Of a DNA stretch of 64,000 bases, positions 30,405 to 40,546 are shown piece after piece. Origin of the DNA: Bacteroidaceae bacterium (GTDB lineage Bacteria; Bacteroidota; Bacteroidia; Bacteroidales; Bacteroidaceae); the NCBI GenBank assembly GCA_024683455.1, contig JAIKYE010000090.1, positions 124,001 through 188,000 of the forward strand, read 5' to 3'. Position 1 is the first letter of the stretch, and each line of letters starts with the position of its first letter. The notes under the pieces were generated by a model, which was not told where the DNA came from, made no database searches, and saw only the letters and a program-made list of their open reading frames with translations. Position numbers and translations under genes: made by a program.

Positions 30405-31445
30405 ATGGAGATACAGAGAAACTGTTCATTAAAGGAATATAATACGTTTGGTATTGATGTTGCTGCTCATCTTTTAGTGAAGTATGGCAGCGTAGATGAA
30501 CTGTTGTCTTTCATGACACAATACCATAGTGAGATGAACCATCTGCCTCTGTTGCATATAGGCGGCGGGAGCAACCTCCTTTTCCTATCGGACTATCCTG
30601 GTGTTATACTTTTCTCAGAGATTAATGATATCAACGTCCTGTCTGAAGATGGAGATTCCGTCTTGGTTAGTGTAGGAGCTGGTGTTACGCATGACGACTT
30701 TGTCCAATATGCCATTCAGCATGGATGGTACGGACTGGAGAACCTCTCTCTTATTCCTGGTCAGGTGGGTTCATCGGCTGTTCAGAATATCGGCGCCTAT
30801 GGCGTAGAGGCGGGAGATATGATAAAATCTGTTCAGACAATCTCACTTGAGGATGGAACCGGCAGAGTTTGGAACCACAATGAGCTTTATTATTCTTATA
30901 GGCATAGCATCTTCAAGGATGAGACTTACAGAGGCAAGTATGCTATCAGCTATGTGGTATTTCAACTGAAGAAACACTTTACGCCTTGTCTTAACTATGG
31001 CGGATTAAAGTCTTCTTTGCAGCAGAAGCAGATTTCAGAAGAAACGCTTACTGCTTCACAATTACGCGATGTTATCATAGAAACCCGCGAGAATAAACTG
31101 CCAGACCCCAAGGTAACAGGAAACGCGGGCAGTTTCTTTATGAACCCTATTGTAAGCGTGGATGTCCTGCATCAGATACAGGAACATTATCCGAATGCAC
31201 CTTTTTATGAGGTAGATGCCGAGCATGTAAAGGTGCCTGCAGGATGGCTCATTGAGCAAAGTGGCTGGAAAGGAAAGGCATTAGGTCCTGCTGCTGTTCA
31301 CGACAAACAGGCATTGGTGCTCGTTAACAAGGGCGGCGCTACGGGGAAGGATATTCTTGCGTTGTGTCAGGCCGTACAACAATCGGTATCTGAGAAATTT
31401 GGCATCCGTTTATCTCCGGAGGTTAACTTTATTGGCGAGGTATGA
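30405..31445 (+). CDS. murB: UDP-N-acetylenolpyruvoylglucosamine reductase
   Basis: 346 residues, FAD-dependent enzyme that makes UDP-N-acetylmuramate for peptidoglycan. The FAD-binding motif is LHIGGGSNLL, the second GLENLSLIPGQVGSSAVQNIGAYG, the catalytic serine lies in GNAGSFFMNP and the final glutamate in LSPEVNFIG. The length and the loop containing YSYRHSIFK fit the E. coli type. Its stop overlaps the next gene as ATGA. Confidence 0.96.
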   Translation: MEIQRNCSLKEYNTFGIDVAAHLLVKYGSVDELLSFMTQYHSEMNHLPLLHIGGGSNLLFLSDYPGVILFSEINDINVLSEDGDSVLVSVGAGVTHDDFVQYAIQHGWYGLENLSLIPGQVGSSAVQNIGAYGVEAGDMIKSVQTISLEDGTGRVWNHNELYYSYRHSIFKDETYRGKYAISYVVFQLKKHFTPCLNYGGLKSSLQQKQISEETLTASQLRDVIIETRENKLPDPKVTGNAGSFFMNPIVSVDVLHQIQEHYPNAPFYEVDAEHVKVPAGWLIEQSGWKGKALGPAAVHDKQALVLVNKGGATGKDILALCQAVQQSVSEKFGIRLSPEVNFIGEV

Positions 31446-32206
31446 GAATCACATTCTTAGGAACGGGCACCAGTTGTGGCATACCCCAGATGGGATGTCA
31501 TTGCACCGTTTGTACCAGCTCAGATCCTAAGGATAAAAGACTACGTTGTTCAGCTCTGGTACAAGACGGCAAGACCAACCTGCTGGTAGATTGTGGTCCT
31601 GATTTCCGCGAGCAAATGTTACGCATGGATTTCTGTGATTCCCTGGATGCTGTACTGATTTCACATGAGCATTATGATCACGTAGGCGGAATAGATGATC
31701 TTCGCCCCTTCAGCTATATACACGATTTACCCATCTATGCTGACGCATATTCCTGTAAGCATTTACGTGAACGATTGCCTTATTGTTTTGTGGAGAATAA
31801 ATATCCTGGTGTTCCTCAACTTAAACTCTGTGAGATAAAGGAAGGAGATAAGATGGAATTTGGCAATATCCCTGTTACTGCTCTGCAAGTCATTCATGGG
31901 AAATTGCCGATTCTTGGTTTTAGAATAGGAGATTTGGGCTATATAACAGATATGACTGATATTACTCCACGTAGCAGGGAGTTGCTAAAGGGTATAAAAC
32001 TATTGGTGGTAAATGGATTGCGTCATGAACCTCATGCCACCCACCAGACAGTAGAAGAGGCCATTGAGTTCTCCAGGAGTATTTCTTCGAATCTTCCAAC
32101 GTACATTATTCACATGAGTCATCACCTTGGACTGCATGCTACGGAAGACGCTTTATTGCCAAAGGGAATCCACCTTGCTTACGACGGGTTGGTGTTAGAT
32201 TTCTAA
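31442..32206 (+). CDS. PhnP-like metallo-beta-lactamase-fold hydrolase
   Basis: 254 residues. It begins ITFLGTGTSCGIPQMGCHC with a cysteine cluster (CGIP, CHCTVC) typical of PhnP-related phosphodiesterases, followed by the metal motif SHEHYDHVGGIDDL and later IHMSHHLGLH. PhnP itself cleaves cyclic phosphates in phosphonate breakdown, but no phn genes are present here, and Bacteroidetes members are found with cell-wall genes. The substrate is unknown. It is coupled to murB by a 4-bp overlap, and its stop abuts the convergent outer-membrane gene stop. Confidence 0.88.
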   Translation: MRITFLGTGTSCGIPQMGCHCTVCTSSDPKDKRLRCSALVQDGKTNLLVDCGPDFREQMLRMDFCDSLDAVLISHEHYDHVGGIDDLRPFSYIHDLPIYADAYSCKHLRERLPYCFVENKYPGVPQLKLCEIKEGDKMEFGNIPVTALQVIHGKLPILGFRIGDLGYITDMTDITPRSRELLKGIKLLVVNGLRHEPHATHQTVEEAIEFSRSISSNLPTYIIHMSHHLGLHATEDALLPKGIHLAYDGLVLDF

Positions 32207-33391
32207 TCACCATTTCTTGATGAGTATGCTGGGATTGACTCTCAAGTAAAGTCCGAAGTCGAAATTCAACTCGCTATGCTTAGGCAGCCATGTCTGGTAT
32301 GCTTCAGCCTGTGCTCCTACAACGTAATGTTTGGCTATGACATAGTGATAGTTGACTCTTGCCGAAAGGGTGTTGTTGCCCTCATAATTAGTTTGGTCTA
32401 ATTGGCTTACGGTGTTATACAGCGGATTTCCGTATAAGCTGATAAAATGCTTGGGAGCATACAGGTAGTTGGCGTTTATTCCCAGATGATTCCACAGATT
32501 AAAGTCCACCCCAGTATGAACGGCAAGCCCTGACTTGAATGGCCAGAGGTTGCCACTTTGCTGATAGGCTGCCAATATATTGATTTCTGCTCCTAGTGTT
32601 TTAAGAGTTTTCCTGTTAGCGTTCCATTTCATACCTACGCCCATGCTGGCATTGCTGATGGTTCGTACTTCTTTGGGAGTAACAATCTGTTCTCCTCCTC
32701 TGTGCTGTAATACCACCTGAATGGGAGAAAACCAGTGAATATTGCTTTCGGGTTTGTTGTATAGAACTTTCCAGTTCATGCCTACGGTGAAGGCTTCCTG
32801 ATGCGTGTCCATCTCAAAGATGTAACTCTGCCAGTTCAGCCAGATATCAGCATGAAGATGCGGTCTGTCCCAGAGCAACTGAAATCCCATCTCAGGATCT
32901 TGTGAGATATTCAATTCTGGATTAAAAAGCGGTTCTATAAGTTGATGGTTTTGCCCACCATAGATATTTCCTAACACGATAGTCAGGTATTTGAATTGTG
33001 CCTTAGCCCTAACCCAAGGAAGCAGATGTGCGCCAGACTGGTATTGGTTACCTTTCCAAGTGGCTATATCGTGATAGGCATAGCATGGGTATTTGTTGGC
33101 TCCGTTAAAGATGAGTGCATGCAGGCCAACTTCCAAACCAATCTGTTTGATAGGGTTATATGTTAGTTTGGGTTGAATCCATAGGCCGGGAAGAGTGTAA
33201 CCATTGGTAAGTACACCGCTATACTCGTTGTTGTGGAAGAAACTGAGATTGTCAATCTCGACACGTAACGACTTTACATCGGTAGAGTCAATACGGTATT
33301 CTGAGGTTGACAGATTATCCCACATGTCTTGTGCCATTATGTTATGGCACATAAACGATAACGTAAATATGATAAAGAGAAACCGTTTCAC
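32207..33391 (-). CDS. outer-membrane beta-barrel protein, unknown function
   Basis: 394 residues with a signal peptide (cut near NIMAQ). The remainder alternates polar and aromatic residues in 10-12 residue strands with aromatic girdles, and it ends in LRVNPSILIKKW. Stretches such as LWIQPKLTYNPIKQIGLEVGLHA and HADIWLNWQSYIFEMDTH look like beta-barrel strands. No plug or TonB box is seen, so a porin or lipid-type barrel is more likely than a receptor. Its start overlaps the dedA stop by 4 bp. Confidence 0.78.
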   Translation of the reverse strand: MKRFLFIIFTLSFMCHNIMAQDMWDNLSTSEYRIDSTDVKSLRVEIDNLSFFHNNEYSGVLTNGYTLPGLWIQPKLTYNPIKQIGLEVGLHALIFNGANKYPCYAYHDIATWKGNQYQSGAHLLPWVRAKAQFKYLTIVLGNIYGGQNHQLIEPLFNPELNISQDPEMGFQLLWDRPHLHADIWLNWQSYIFEMDTHQEAFTVGMNWKVLYNKPESNIHWFSPIQVVLQHRGGEQIVTPKEVRTISNASMGVGMKWNANRKTLKTLGAEINILAAYQQSGNLWPFKSGLAVHTGVDFNLWNHLGINANYLYAPKHFISLYGNPLYNTVSQLDQTNYEGNNTLSARVNYHYVIAKHYVVGAQAEAYQTWLPKHSELNFDFGLYLRVNPSILIKKW

Positions 33392-34014
33392 TTCTTAAGT
33401 CCTTTGTATGCCAGGTAGGCCACCACGAATATTCCTAAGGCTATCATCACAATCTTCACCTCGTTGCTGTATTCTGCAACTTTAGCATCTAACTGATCGT
33501 ACGGAACGACACTGGCCATATAATAACCTATTGCTGCAAGGATGCTGTTCCATGCTGCTGCACCCAGGGATGTATATAGGATAAACTTGCTCAACTTCAT
33601 TTTTGCCAGTCCTGCAGGGATACTGATAAGTTGTCTTACAGCAGGGACCAATCGTCCTACTAACGTTCCTATTGCTCCATGTTCATTGAAATACAGCTCG
33701 GCCTTTTCTACCTTAGCCTGATCTATGAGGCACATATTACCCAACCTGCTGTTAGCAAACTTGTAAACGAGGGGGCGTCCCAATGTATAGGCTAATCCAT
33801 AATTGATGAGTGCACCTATAATAGCTCCAAGGGTAGCGCATACAACAACCAGAAAAACGTTCATTTCTCCGTTGGTGGCAGCCAGATAAGCTGCAGGTGG
33901 AACCACCACTTCACTTGGGAAGGGAATGAAACTGCTCTCTATGGCCATCAGAAGTGTGATAACCCAATAATTAAGGTGCTCAAGACACCACGCTATGAAA
34001 GGAATGTTCTCCAT
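33388..34014 (-). CDS. DedA-family membrane protein
   Basis: 208 residues, integral inner-membrane protein. Motifs of the family: ESSFIPFPSEVVVPPAAYLA near the N-terminus, GALINYGLAYTLGRP, and GRLVPAVRQLISIPAGLAKM with the conserved arginines. About five hydrophobic segments. DedA proteins act as lipid scramblases (undecaprenyl phosphate or phospholipids). Genes on both sides concern the envelope, which fits this role. Confidence 0.93.
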   Translation of the reverse strand: MENIPFIAWCLEHLNYWVITLLMAIESSFIPFPSEVVVPPAAYLAATNGEMNVFLVVVCATLGAIIGALINYGLAYTLGRPLVYKFANSRLGNMCLIDQAKVEKAELYFNEHGAIGTLVGRLVPAVRQLISIPAGLAKMKLSKFILYTSLGAAAWNSILAAIGYYMASVVPYDQLDAKVAEYSNEVKIVMIALGIFVVAYLAYKGLKK

Positions 34015-34023
34015 ACTGATTGA

Positions 34024-35178
34024 TTATACAAATTTTTTCCGAAAAGCTTTTTTATTGGTAAAGCGCCATTTTAACCATGCCAGTATGTCCCATATGGGAA
34101 TAATGGAACAGAGGTAGGGGAGCGTAAAGTGGTAACTTTTAATATTAAGCTGTCGGGTTGTCTTGTTGAAAGTGATATCTCTGACTATATAGGTGCAGAC
34201 ATATAAAGCCATCAGGATTCCCATCACTATGCTATTCTGGTACCACATGCTGCAGGAAATGATGGTAGATAATGTATATAGCATAGGGATCAGTATCTTT
34301 AGCGCATACCATGTTCTATACATGCATTTATATCTGGTGTGTCTGCGTGTTTCCATAAAGAACACCTCTTCCTGCATCCATGTATGAGGGAGAGGATTGT
34401 CCTGCAGAAGATGAGCTTTCTTGCTTACGGAAACGGCACAGTGTTGACAGGAGATGTTCTTGTTGACTAGAAGAGTGGCGGCACCGACTAGAAGCTTTGA
34501 GTCTGAAGAAAAGCCATTGTGACTAAAGAAAAATTCCTTCCTGTAAGCCAATATCGTATCATCAGCTCGATATGGATGATGTTTCTCTGCAAACGGAATC
34601 CATAACATTTGTTGCCACAAACGGAAGAACTGACGTTTCTTCATCAGCCAGTTGTTGCAGCATGCATATTTTGTCATTCCGATTATTGCATTCTTGCCTC
34701 GTATATCCGTATTCATGAAATTAGCAAGCCATTCGTTGCTTTCGGGAAAGCAGTTGGCTTGCGTGAAGATTACCCAATCTGTACAAGCGGTCTTTAGTCC
34801 TAATGTCATAGCCAGACGTTGCATGCTGATGTCGCGAGCAGAGGCAGGTATGGACGTGTGGCTGAGAAGGGGGTATTCCGCTTCCAGTTTTTCTAATAGT
34901 TTTAATGTACCATCAGAACTATGTATATCTATCACGATTACTTGAAAATCAGTAGGATATACTTGTTGGAGGAATAAGGGAAGGTGTTTTTCTAACTTGT
35001 CTACTTCTTCCTGTGCTAAAACTACGATGGCAACTTCAGGCAATGAATTGCAGTTGACTGCAAACTTTTCTTGCTCCTGGCAAATTTTCCCTAATCGTGA
35101 GTATTGTTTTAACAGCATTATGGTTAGATACCACAGTGCTGCTGTAATGCATAAAGATATTGCCTCCGTACCTAACAT
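34024..35178 (-). CDS. membrane family 2 glycosyltransferase
   Basis: 384 residues. An N-terminal helix (8-25) precedes a GT-A domain with VAIVVLAQEEVDKLEKHLPL, VIVIDIHSSDGTLKLLEKLE and DWVIFTQANCFPESNEW; the usual DxD is replaced by TQAN, so metal binding may differ. Two or three hydrophobic helices follow near 290-345. It starts 3 bp after lysA and lies 9 bp before dedA. Donor and acceptor are unknown. Confidence 0.82.
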   Translation of the reverse strand: MLGTEAISLCITAALWYLTIMLLKQYSRLGKICQEQEKFAVNCNSLPEVAIVVLAQEEVDKLEKHLPLFLQQVYPTDFQVIVIDIHSSDGTLKLLEKLEAEYPLLSHTSIPASARDISMQRLAMTLGLKTACTDWVIFTQANCFPESNEWLANFMNTDIRGKNAIIGMTKYACCNNWLMKKRQFFRLWQQMLWIPFAEKHHPYRADDTILAYRKEFFFSHNGFSSDSKLLVGAATLLVNKNISCQHCAVSVSKKAHLLQDNPLPHTWMQEEVFFMETRRHTRYKCMYRTWYALKILIPMLYTLSTIISCSMWYQNSIVMGILMALYVCTYIVRDITFNKTTRQLNIKSYHFTLPYLCSIIPIWDILAWLKWRFTNKKAFRKKFV

Positions 35179-35181
35179 TAT

Positions 35182-36360
35182 TTATAATATATCCTCTGAT
35201 GTATATCCTTTGGGAAGACTTCTGCAATTGTACTGGCTGGCCATAATCTCTCCGTATGCTCCAGCCGAACGCAGTGCCAGCAAATCTCCACGTTTGGTGG
35301 CATTCATGCTGTAATCTTTGACAAATACGTCGCTGCTCTCACAGATAGGTCCTACTACGTCGTAGGTCTCCTCTGCTGCATTGCTGGTAAGGTTGTCTAT
35401 CTTGTGGAATGCGTCATATAAGGCAGGGCGGAGTAAATCTGTCATACCTGCATCTACAATAGCGAACTGTTTGGTTGCAGCCTTCTTGATGTACAGACAT
35501 TTGGTAATAAGAGAGCCACATTGGGCAACAACAGCTCGTCCCAACTCAAAGTGCAGATGCTGACCTGGACGCAGTTTCAGATGCTTGGCATATGTGTCAA
35601 AGTATGCCTTAAAATCTGGAATTGCTTTGCCGTCAGGATTGTCATAGGAGATTCCCAAGCCGCCTCCTACATTGATATTCTTGATGTTGCTGATGCCGTT
35701 CTTTTCTAGGCGATCCTGAAGTTCGTTGATACGATTGGCGAGGGCTACGAAGTTGTCCATTTCCAGAATCTGACTTCCAATGTGGAAATGAAGACCTACG
35801 AACTCCACATTCTTCATCTCGTTGGCCAGTCTAATTACCTTCTCCATGTCCTCCATGGCTATGCCGAATTTGTTCTCTGCCAGGCCTGTGGTAATATTGG
35901 CATGAGTATGCGCACCTACGTTCGGGTTGATGCGGAAGCTCACCTGAGCAACCTTATGCATACCAGCAGCAATCTCATTAATAACCTCCAGTTCAGGGAT
36001 ACTCTCGACATTAAAGTATTGTATGCCAGCCTTCAGTCCCAGTTCTATCTCCCAATCGCTTTTTCCTACACCTGCGAACACAATTTCGGATGCAGGGAAT
36101 CCAGCATTCAGACAAGCCTGAATCTCGCCACCGCTTACACAGTCAGCTCCGAACCCCGCTTTGGTAATATGGCTTAGCACTTTGGGGTTTGTACAAGCCT
36201 TTACGGCATAGTGTAGGTGATAGCCTTCATGCTTGTCGGTTTCATCTTTAATTGCTTGCAGAGTCCTGTCAAGCAGTTCCGTGTCGTAATAGTAGAATGG
36301 TGTCCTAATAGAGCGGAACTTCTCTAATAGGATTGTGTTATCCTTTAATAAATTTCCCAT
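35182..36360 (-). CDS. lysA: diaminopimelate decarboxylase
   Basis: 392 residues, PLP enzyme that makes lysine from meso-diaminopimelate. The PLP lysine is in LHYAVKACTN, the phosphate-binding glycine motif is NVGGGLGISYD, the substrate motif is ELGRAVVAQCGSL, and the second-subunit cysteine lies in CESSDVF. It starts 28 bp after lysC and is followed closely by the glycosyltransferase. Confidence 0.95.
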   Translation of the reverse strand: MGNLLKDNTILLEKFRSIRTPFYYYDTELLDRTLQAIKDETDKHEGYHLHYAVKACTNPKVLSHITKAGFGADCVSGGEIQACLNAGFPASEIVFAGVGKSDWEIELGLKAGIQYFNVESIPELEVINEIAAGMHKVAQVSFRINPNVGAHTHANITTGLAENKFGIAMEDMEKVIRLANEMKNVEFVGLHFHIGSQILEMDNFVALANRINELQDRLEKNGISNIKNINVGGGLGISYDNPDGKAIPDFKAYFDTYAKHLKLRPGQHLHFELGRAVVAQCGSLITKCLYIKKAATKQFAIVDAGMTDLLRPALYDAFHKIDNLTSNAAEETYDVVGPICESSDVFVKDYSMNATKRGDLLALRSAGAYGEIMASQYNCRSLPKGYTSEDIL

Positions 36361-36388
36361 TGTGGTTTGAAATACAGTAGTTTGTTAA

Positions 36389-37708
36389 TTATGAATTAAA
36401 CAATGTGTCGCTTAATGCCTGCAGAGTACGCTTTTTATCCTCAGCCTTAACAAGGAAGGAAATGTTGTGGTTGGATCCACCATAGCTTATCATACGTACA
36501 GGTATATCTTTCAGAGCTTCGCATGCTTTAGACTCAAATCCTACGTTGTCAGAATCCAAGTCGCCAACTACACAGACAATAGTCATGTCATAATCCACGT
36601 TTACGGTACCATATTTTTTGAGCTCGTCTAAGATGTCTGCAAGATGACTGGAGTTGTCGATAGTCACAGATACGCCTACTTCGCTAGTACAAATCATATC
36701 CACGCTGGTCTTGTATGTCTCAAATATTTCAAACACCTTTCTCAGGAATCCGTAAGCTAACAACATACGGCTGCTGGTAATCTGAATACAAGTGTTGTTG
36801 TCGCGTGCAGCAACTGCCTTTATCTTTCCTTTTTGGAAATCGTTGTTGATGATTGTACCAGGAGCCTCTGGAGCCATTGTGTTCAGCAGGCGAACGGGAA
36901 CGCCAGCAAATTTGGCAGGCTGAATACAGGTGGGGTGCAGAATCTTGGCACCGAAGTAGGCCAATTCGGCAGCTTCTTCAAAGTGCAATTGACGTACAGG
37001 TTCTGTATTTTCTACGATACGTGGGTCGTTGTTGTGCATACCGTCAATATCTGTCCAAATCTGAATCTCCTCAGCCTGTATAGCTGCACCTAACAGGCAG
37101 GCTGTATAGTCAGAACCGCCTCTGAGCAGGTTGTCAATCTCTCCGTATGCATTACGGCAAATGAAACCCTGAGTGATGTATATTTCATATCCTTCGTTCT
37201 CCTTGAGAACTGCATTGCTTTTTTCCTTTATATATAAGAAGTCCGGTTCTGCATTCTTATCTGTTCTTACCATGTCAAGCGCATTCAAAAGAATGGCCTT
37301 TATTCCACATTCTTTTAGGTAGTTTGTTACCATGTTGGTACTGATGACTTCACCTTGTGCCAGAACAACTTTCTCCTCGAATGAAGTAAAGTGTACTTTG
37401 GTGAAAGAACGCAGATAGTTGAACTCATCACGTATGAAGATTTCTGTCTCTTTCTTGTACTCGTCTGTCTTGTATAGCTCCTGTATGTGCTGCATGTATT
37501 TCTGCTCCAGTCTGTTGATGAGCGTGTTAGCACCTTCGGGATTCTTCTTATAAAGATAGTCTGATATTTCAACCAGTGTGTTTGTTGTGCCGGACATAGC
37601 AGATAACACAACCAACTTTGCTTCTCCGTCGGCTGTGATAAGTTGAGACACTTCTTGCATTCTTTGTGGGGTACCTACGGATGTACCACCAAATTTCAGT
37701 ACTTTCAT
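36389..37708 (-). CDS. lysC: aspartate kinase (monofunctional, with ACT domains)
   Basis: 439 residues. It phosphorylates aspartate, the entry to lysine, threonine and methionine synthesis. It starts MKVLKFGGTSVGTPQRM, has GGSDYTACLLGAAIQAEEIQIWTDIDG, and two ACT regulatory repeats from about 300 onwards (YKTSVDMICTSEVGVSVTID). There is no homoserine dehydrogenase domain. Adjacent lysA suggests the lysine-branch isoenzyme. Feedback control by an amino acid through the ACT domains is expected. Confidence 0.95.
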   Translation of the reverse strand: MKVLKFGGTSVGTPQRMQEVSQLITADGEAKLVVLSAMSGTTNTLVEISDYLYKKNPEGANTLINRLEQKYMQHIQELYKTDEYKKETEIFIRDEFNYLRSFTKVHFTSFEEKVVLAQGEVISTNMVTNYLKECGIKAILLNALDMVRTDKNAEPDFLYIKEKSNAVLKENEGYEIYITQGFICRNAYGEIDNLLRGGSDYTACLLGAAIQAEEIQIWTDIDGMHNNDPRIVENTEPVRQLHFEEAAELAYFGAKILHPTCIQPAKFAGVPVRLLNTMAPEAPGTIINNDFQKGKIKAVAARDNNTCIQITSSRMLLAYGFLRKVFEIFETYKTSVDMICTSEVGVSVTIDNSSHLADILDELKKYGTVNVDYDMTIVCVVGDLDSDNVGFESKACEALKDIPVRMISYGGSNHNISFLVKAEDKKRTLQALSDTLFNS

Positions 37709-37725
37709 TTTGTTATATGGTTTTT

Positions 37726-38385
37726 TTATTTTATTAGTTCATTGTTCTGGCATTTGTAAACGGTTCCTGGAAAATAATCTATCCACTGCCAGTTGTGAGT
37801 GCTCATGATGATAGCCGTATGTTTCTGCCTGCGAATCTCATCTAGAAGAGCCAGAATCATTTCACCATTTTCTGCATCAAGGTTCCCTGTTGGTTCGTCT
37901 GCAAGTATTACCTTGGGATTGTTCAGTAGTGCGCGTGCTATACATACACGTTGTTGTTCGCCACCGCTCAGTTCGAAGATAAAGTTGTCTGCTTTCTCTT
38001 CCATCCTCACTTGCTTCAGCACATCTAAGATCCTTTCTTCGCGTTCAGCCTTTTTCTTCCAACCTGTTGCCTTTAGGACAAAGTTCAGATTTTCAAAGAC
38101 AGTACGGTCTGTCAGAAGTTGGAAATCCTGAAAGACTATGCCCATCTCCCTACGCAACGCAGGCTGTTGCTTAGTTTTAAACTTGAGCATGTTGTAGCCC
38201 AAAACATTGGCCTCTTCCCCTTGGCAGGGAACTTCGGCATAGAAGGTTTTCAGAAGTGATGATTTTCCGCTTCCCACCTGTCCTACCAAATACACCATCT
38301 CGCCCTCTTCAACAGTTATGTTTACGTTTTTGAGGACTTGATGCTCGCCTTGGAATACGTTGATGTTTTTGTAGCTTAAAATCAT
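37726..38385 (-). CDS. FtsE-like ABC-transporter ATPase
   Basis: 219 residues, single nucleotide-binding domain. Walker [12 protein letters not shown]-loop [11 protein letters not shown], signature [15 protein letters not shown], Walker [13 protein letters not shown], and the H-loop in STHN. The sequence is closest in style to FtsE, which with FtsX controls peptidoglycan hydrolases at the septum. No ftsX lies next to it; it sits between hisIE and lysC. Distinguishing FtsE from LolD-type ATPases needs a profile search. Confidence 0.85.
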   Translation of the reverse strand: MILSYKNINVFQGEHQVLKNVNITVEEGEMVYLVGQVGSGKSSLLKTFYAEVPCQGEEANVLGYNMLKFKTKQQPALRREMGIVFQDFQLLTDRTVFENLNFVLKATGWKKKAEREERILDVLKQVRMEEKADNFIFELSGGEQQRVCIARALLNNPKVILADEPTGNLDAENGEMILALLDEIRRQKHTAIIMSTHNWQWIDYFPGTVYKCQNNELIK

Positions 38386-38389
38386 ATTT

Positions 38390-38440
38390 GTTTACCGTTT
38401 ACTGTTTACCGTTGATTCGCTAATCGCTAACCGCTAAACC
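38390..38440. repeat. boundary microrepeat between hisIE and the FtsE-like gene
   Basis: Runs of GTTTACC/GTTTACT followed by CGCTAA and CGCTAACCGCTAA (38425-38437). GTTTACTGTTTACCGTTG (38397-38414) is identical to 53484-53501, and GTTTACCGTTTACTGTTT is found in inverted orientation at 41321-41346. It fills the hisIE-ftsE spacer and carries no promoter or terminator that I can see. Confidence 0.8.
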
Positions 38441-38457
38441 CTATTTTGAATTTTAAA

Positions 38458-39072
38458 TCAATGCTTCTTCCAGCCTGGGTTGTGTCGTTCCATCAGTTCG
38501 GCTGCCATATCCTCTATGCGCAGGCCTTTGCTGGTCAGCAGTACTATTAGGTGGTATAGCATATCCGAACCTTCGTAGATCAGTCGGTCGTTGGTGCCGT
38601 TGGTAGCCTCGATAACCAGCTCCAGAGCCTCCTCGCCAACTTTCTGTGCCATACGATTCAGGCCGTCCTTAAACAGACTGGTTGTATAGCTTCCCTCAGG
38701 CATTTCCTTGTAACGCGTCTCTATGAAATCACTCAGTTCCGAGAGGAAGAGTAGGGGATTCTGCTCGTTCTTCTCGCCCCAGCAGGTATCTGTTCCTGTG
38801 TGGCAGGTAGGTCCGTCAGGATGAACGGTTATCAACAGGGTATCTTGGTCGCAGTCGTTCTTGATGTCTACCAAATGCAGATAGTTGCCGCTGGTCTCAC
38901 CCTTTGTCCACAGACATTGTCTTGAGCGACTGTAGAAAGTCACCAGTCCTGTTTCCTTTGTTTTGTCGAATGCCTCTTGGTTCATGTATCCAAGCATCAG
39001 CACATTCTTTGTGGTTGCATCCTGAATGATGGCAGGTACCAATCCGCCACATTTCTGAAAGTCAATTTTCAT
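38458..39072 (-). CDS. hisIE: bifunctional phosphoribosyl-AMP cyclohydrolase / phosphoribosyl-ATP pyrophosphatase
   Basis: 204 residues. The N-terminal HisI domain (1-110) has [31 protein letters not shown] and the zinc motif CDQDTLL...[11 protein letters not shown]. The C-terminal HisE domain (about 112-204) has the acidic pyrophosphatase helices [13 protein letters not shown] and [13 protein letters not shown]. These are steps two and three of histidine synthesis. It overlaps hisF by 4 bp and is the last his gene of this operon. Confidence 0.96.
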   Translation of the reverse strand: MKIDFQKCGGLVPAIIQDATTKNVLMLGYMNQEAFDKTKETGLVTFYSRSRQCLWTKGETSGNYLHLVDIKNDCDQDTLLITVHPDGPTCHTGTDTCWGEKNEQNPLLFLSELSDFIETRYKEMPEGSYTTSLFKDGLNRMAQKVGEEALELVIEATNGTNDRLIYEGSDMLYHLIVLLTSKGLRIEDMAAELMERHNPGWKKH

Positions 39073-39824
39073 AATCTTACGTTTATCTTTTCTGCTCTTA
39101 AATATTCTTTTAACTCTGGAATCCCTATCTCGCCAAAGTGGAACACGCTGGCTGCCAATGCAGCATCGGCATGTCCTACAGCAAAGGCGTCGCGGAAATG
39201 TTCCATACAGCCTGCACCGCCGCTGGCAATAATGGGGATTGTCAGTTCCTCCGACAGACGGGCCAGTGCCTCGTTGGCAAAACCGGCCTTCACGCCATCG
39301 TGGTTCATGCTGGTGAACAGGATTTCTCCTGCACCTCTTTCGTTAGCTTCGTGTGCCCACTCGAACAAGCCTCGGTCCGTAGGGATTCGTCCTCCGTTCA
39401 GATAGCAGGTCCAGCCCTTCTCATCCAAACGGGCATCTATTGCCACTACGCAAACCTGACTGCCGAAATTATAGGTTATCTCGTCGATGAGCCCAGGGTT
39501 GCGCAGGGCTGCACTATTGATGCTCACCTTGTCTGCTCCTGCCGACAACATCTTCTCAACGTCCTTTAGCTCGCTGATGCCGCCTCCCACTGTAAAAGGG
39601 ATGCTGACCTCGGCTGCCACGCGCTGTACCATATCGGTAAATGTCTTTCTGCCTTCGTGACTGGCTGTTATGTCTAAGAACACCAACTCGTCTGCTCCTT
39701 GTTCGCTATAGGCGCGTCCCAGTTCCACAGGGTCGCCAGCCTGTCTTAGGTTTACAAAGTTTGTTCCTTTTACGGTCTGCCCGTCCTTGACGTCCAGGCA
39801 AGGTATGATTCGTTTTGCTAACAT
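39069..39824 (-). CDS. hisF: imidazole glycerol phosphate synthase, cyclase subunit
   Basis: 251-residue TIM barrel. The catalytic aspartates are in IPCLDVKDG (near residue 11) and VVAIDARLD (near 130). Phosphate loops are GGGISEL and [11 protein letters not shown]. It forms the synthase with HisH, encoded in the same operon. It overlaps hisA by 7 bp and hisIE by 4 bp. Confidence 0.96.
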   Translation of the reverse strand: MLAKRIIPCLDVKDGQTVKGTNFVNLRQAGDPVELGRAYSEQGADELVFLDITASHEGRKTFTDMVQRVAAEVSIPFTVGGGISELKDVEKMLSAGADKVSINSAALRNPGLIDEITYNFGSQVCVVAIDARLDEKGWTCYLNGGRIPTDRGLFEWAHEANERGAGEILFTSMNHDGVKAGFANEALARLSEELTIPIIASGGAGCMEHFRDAFAVGHADAALAASVFHFGEIGIPELKEYLRAEKINVRL

Positions 39825-40546
39825 GTCTGAGGGTACTTTTTAATCAGTTCTTTTAAGTCGATACGTCCTTCGTATATCGCTTTGCCGAATACTACGGCAG
39901 GGATGCCTGCTTCCTCCAATGCCGCAATGTCTTGCATGCTGCTGACGCCGCCGCTGGCAATCAGGTGACAGGTGGGATGAGCCTTCATAACCTGCTTATA
40001 CAGGTCCACTGCCGTCCCCTGCAACATACCGTCCCTGCTTATCTCTGTGCAGAGTACGTTGTGTGTGCCTGCCTTCACATATCGGATCAGGAAGTCCGTC
40101 AGATCCACGTCGCTATCCTCCAGCCATCCGTTTATGCTTACCTTTCCGTTGCGAACGTCGGCACCTAATATCAGATGGTCTGCTCCGTATTTCTGCAACC
40201 AGTCCAGATACAACTCAGGGTTAGTGACGGCTATGCTGCCAGCTGTTACCAGTGTGGCGCCGGCCTCGTATGCTTTCTTTAGGTCGTCTTCCGTCTTTAC
40301 GCCACCTCCGAAGTCAACGGTCAGCTTCGTAGCCTGTTTGATGGCCCTCAGTGTAGCATCGTTCACCACATGCTTGCTCTTGGCTCCATCCAAGTCCACT
40401 ACATGCAGACGCTTATAGCCCAGTTGCTCAAACTCTTTGGCCATGCTCACGGGATCGCCATACTCCTTCTTGGTAGAGTAGTCACCCTTGGTCAGGCGTA
40501 CACATTTGCCGCCTATAATATCTATGGCAGGAATCAGTTCTATCAT
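39818..40546 (-). CDS. hisA: phosphoribosylformimino-AICAR ribotide isomerase
   Basis: 242-residue TIM barrel, step four of histidine synthesis. It begins [20 protein letters not shown] with the catalytic aspartate, has [13 protein letters not shown], the second catalytic region [11 protein letters not shown] and [11 protein letters not shown]. It overlaps hisH by 4 bp and hisF by 7 bp, so translation is coupled. Confidence 0.96.
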   Translation of the reverse strand: MIELIPAIDIIGGKCVRLTKGDYSTKKEYGDPVSMAKEFEQLGYKRLHVVDLDGAKSKHVVNDATLRAIKQATKLTVDFGGGVKTEDDLKKAYEAGATLVTAGSIAVTNPELYLDWLQKYGADHLILGADVRNGKVSINGWLEDSDVDLTDFLIRYVKAGTHNVLCTEISRDGMLQGTAVDLYKQVMKAHPTCHLIASGGVSSMQDIAALEEAGIPAVVFGKAIYEGRIDLKELIKKYPQTC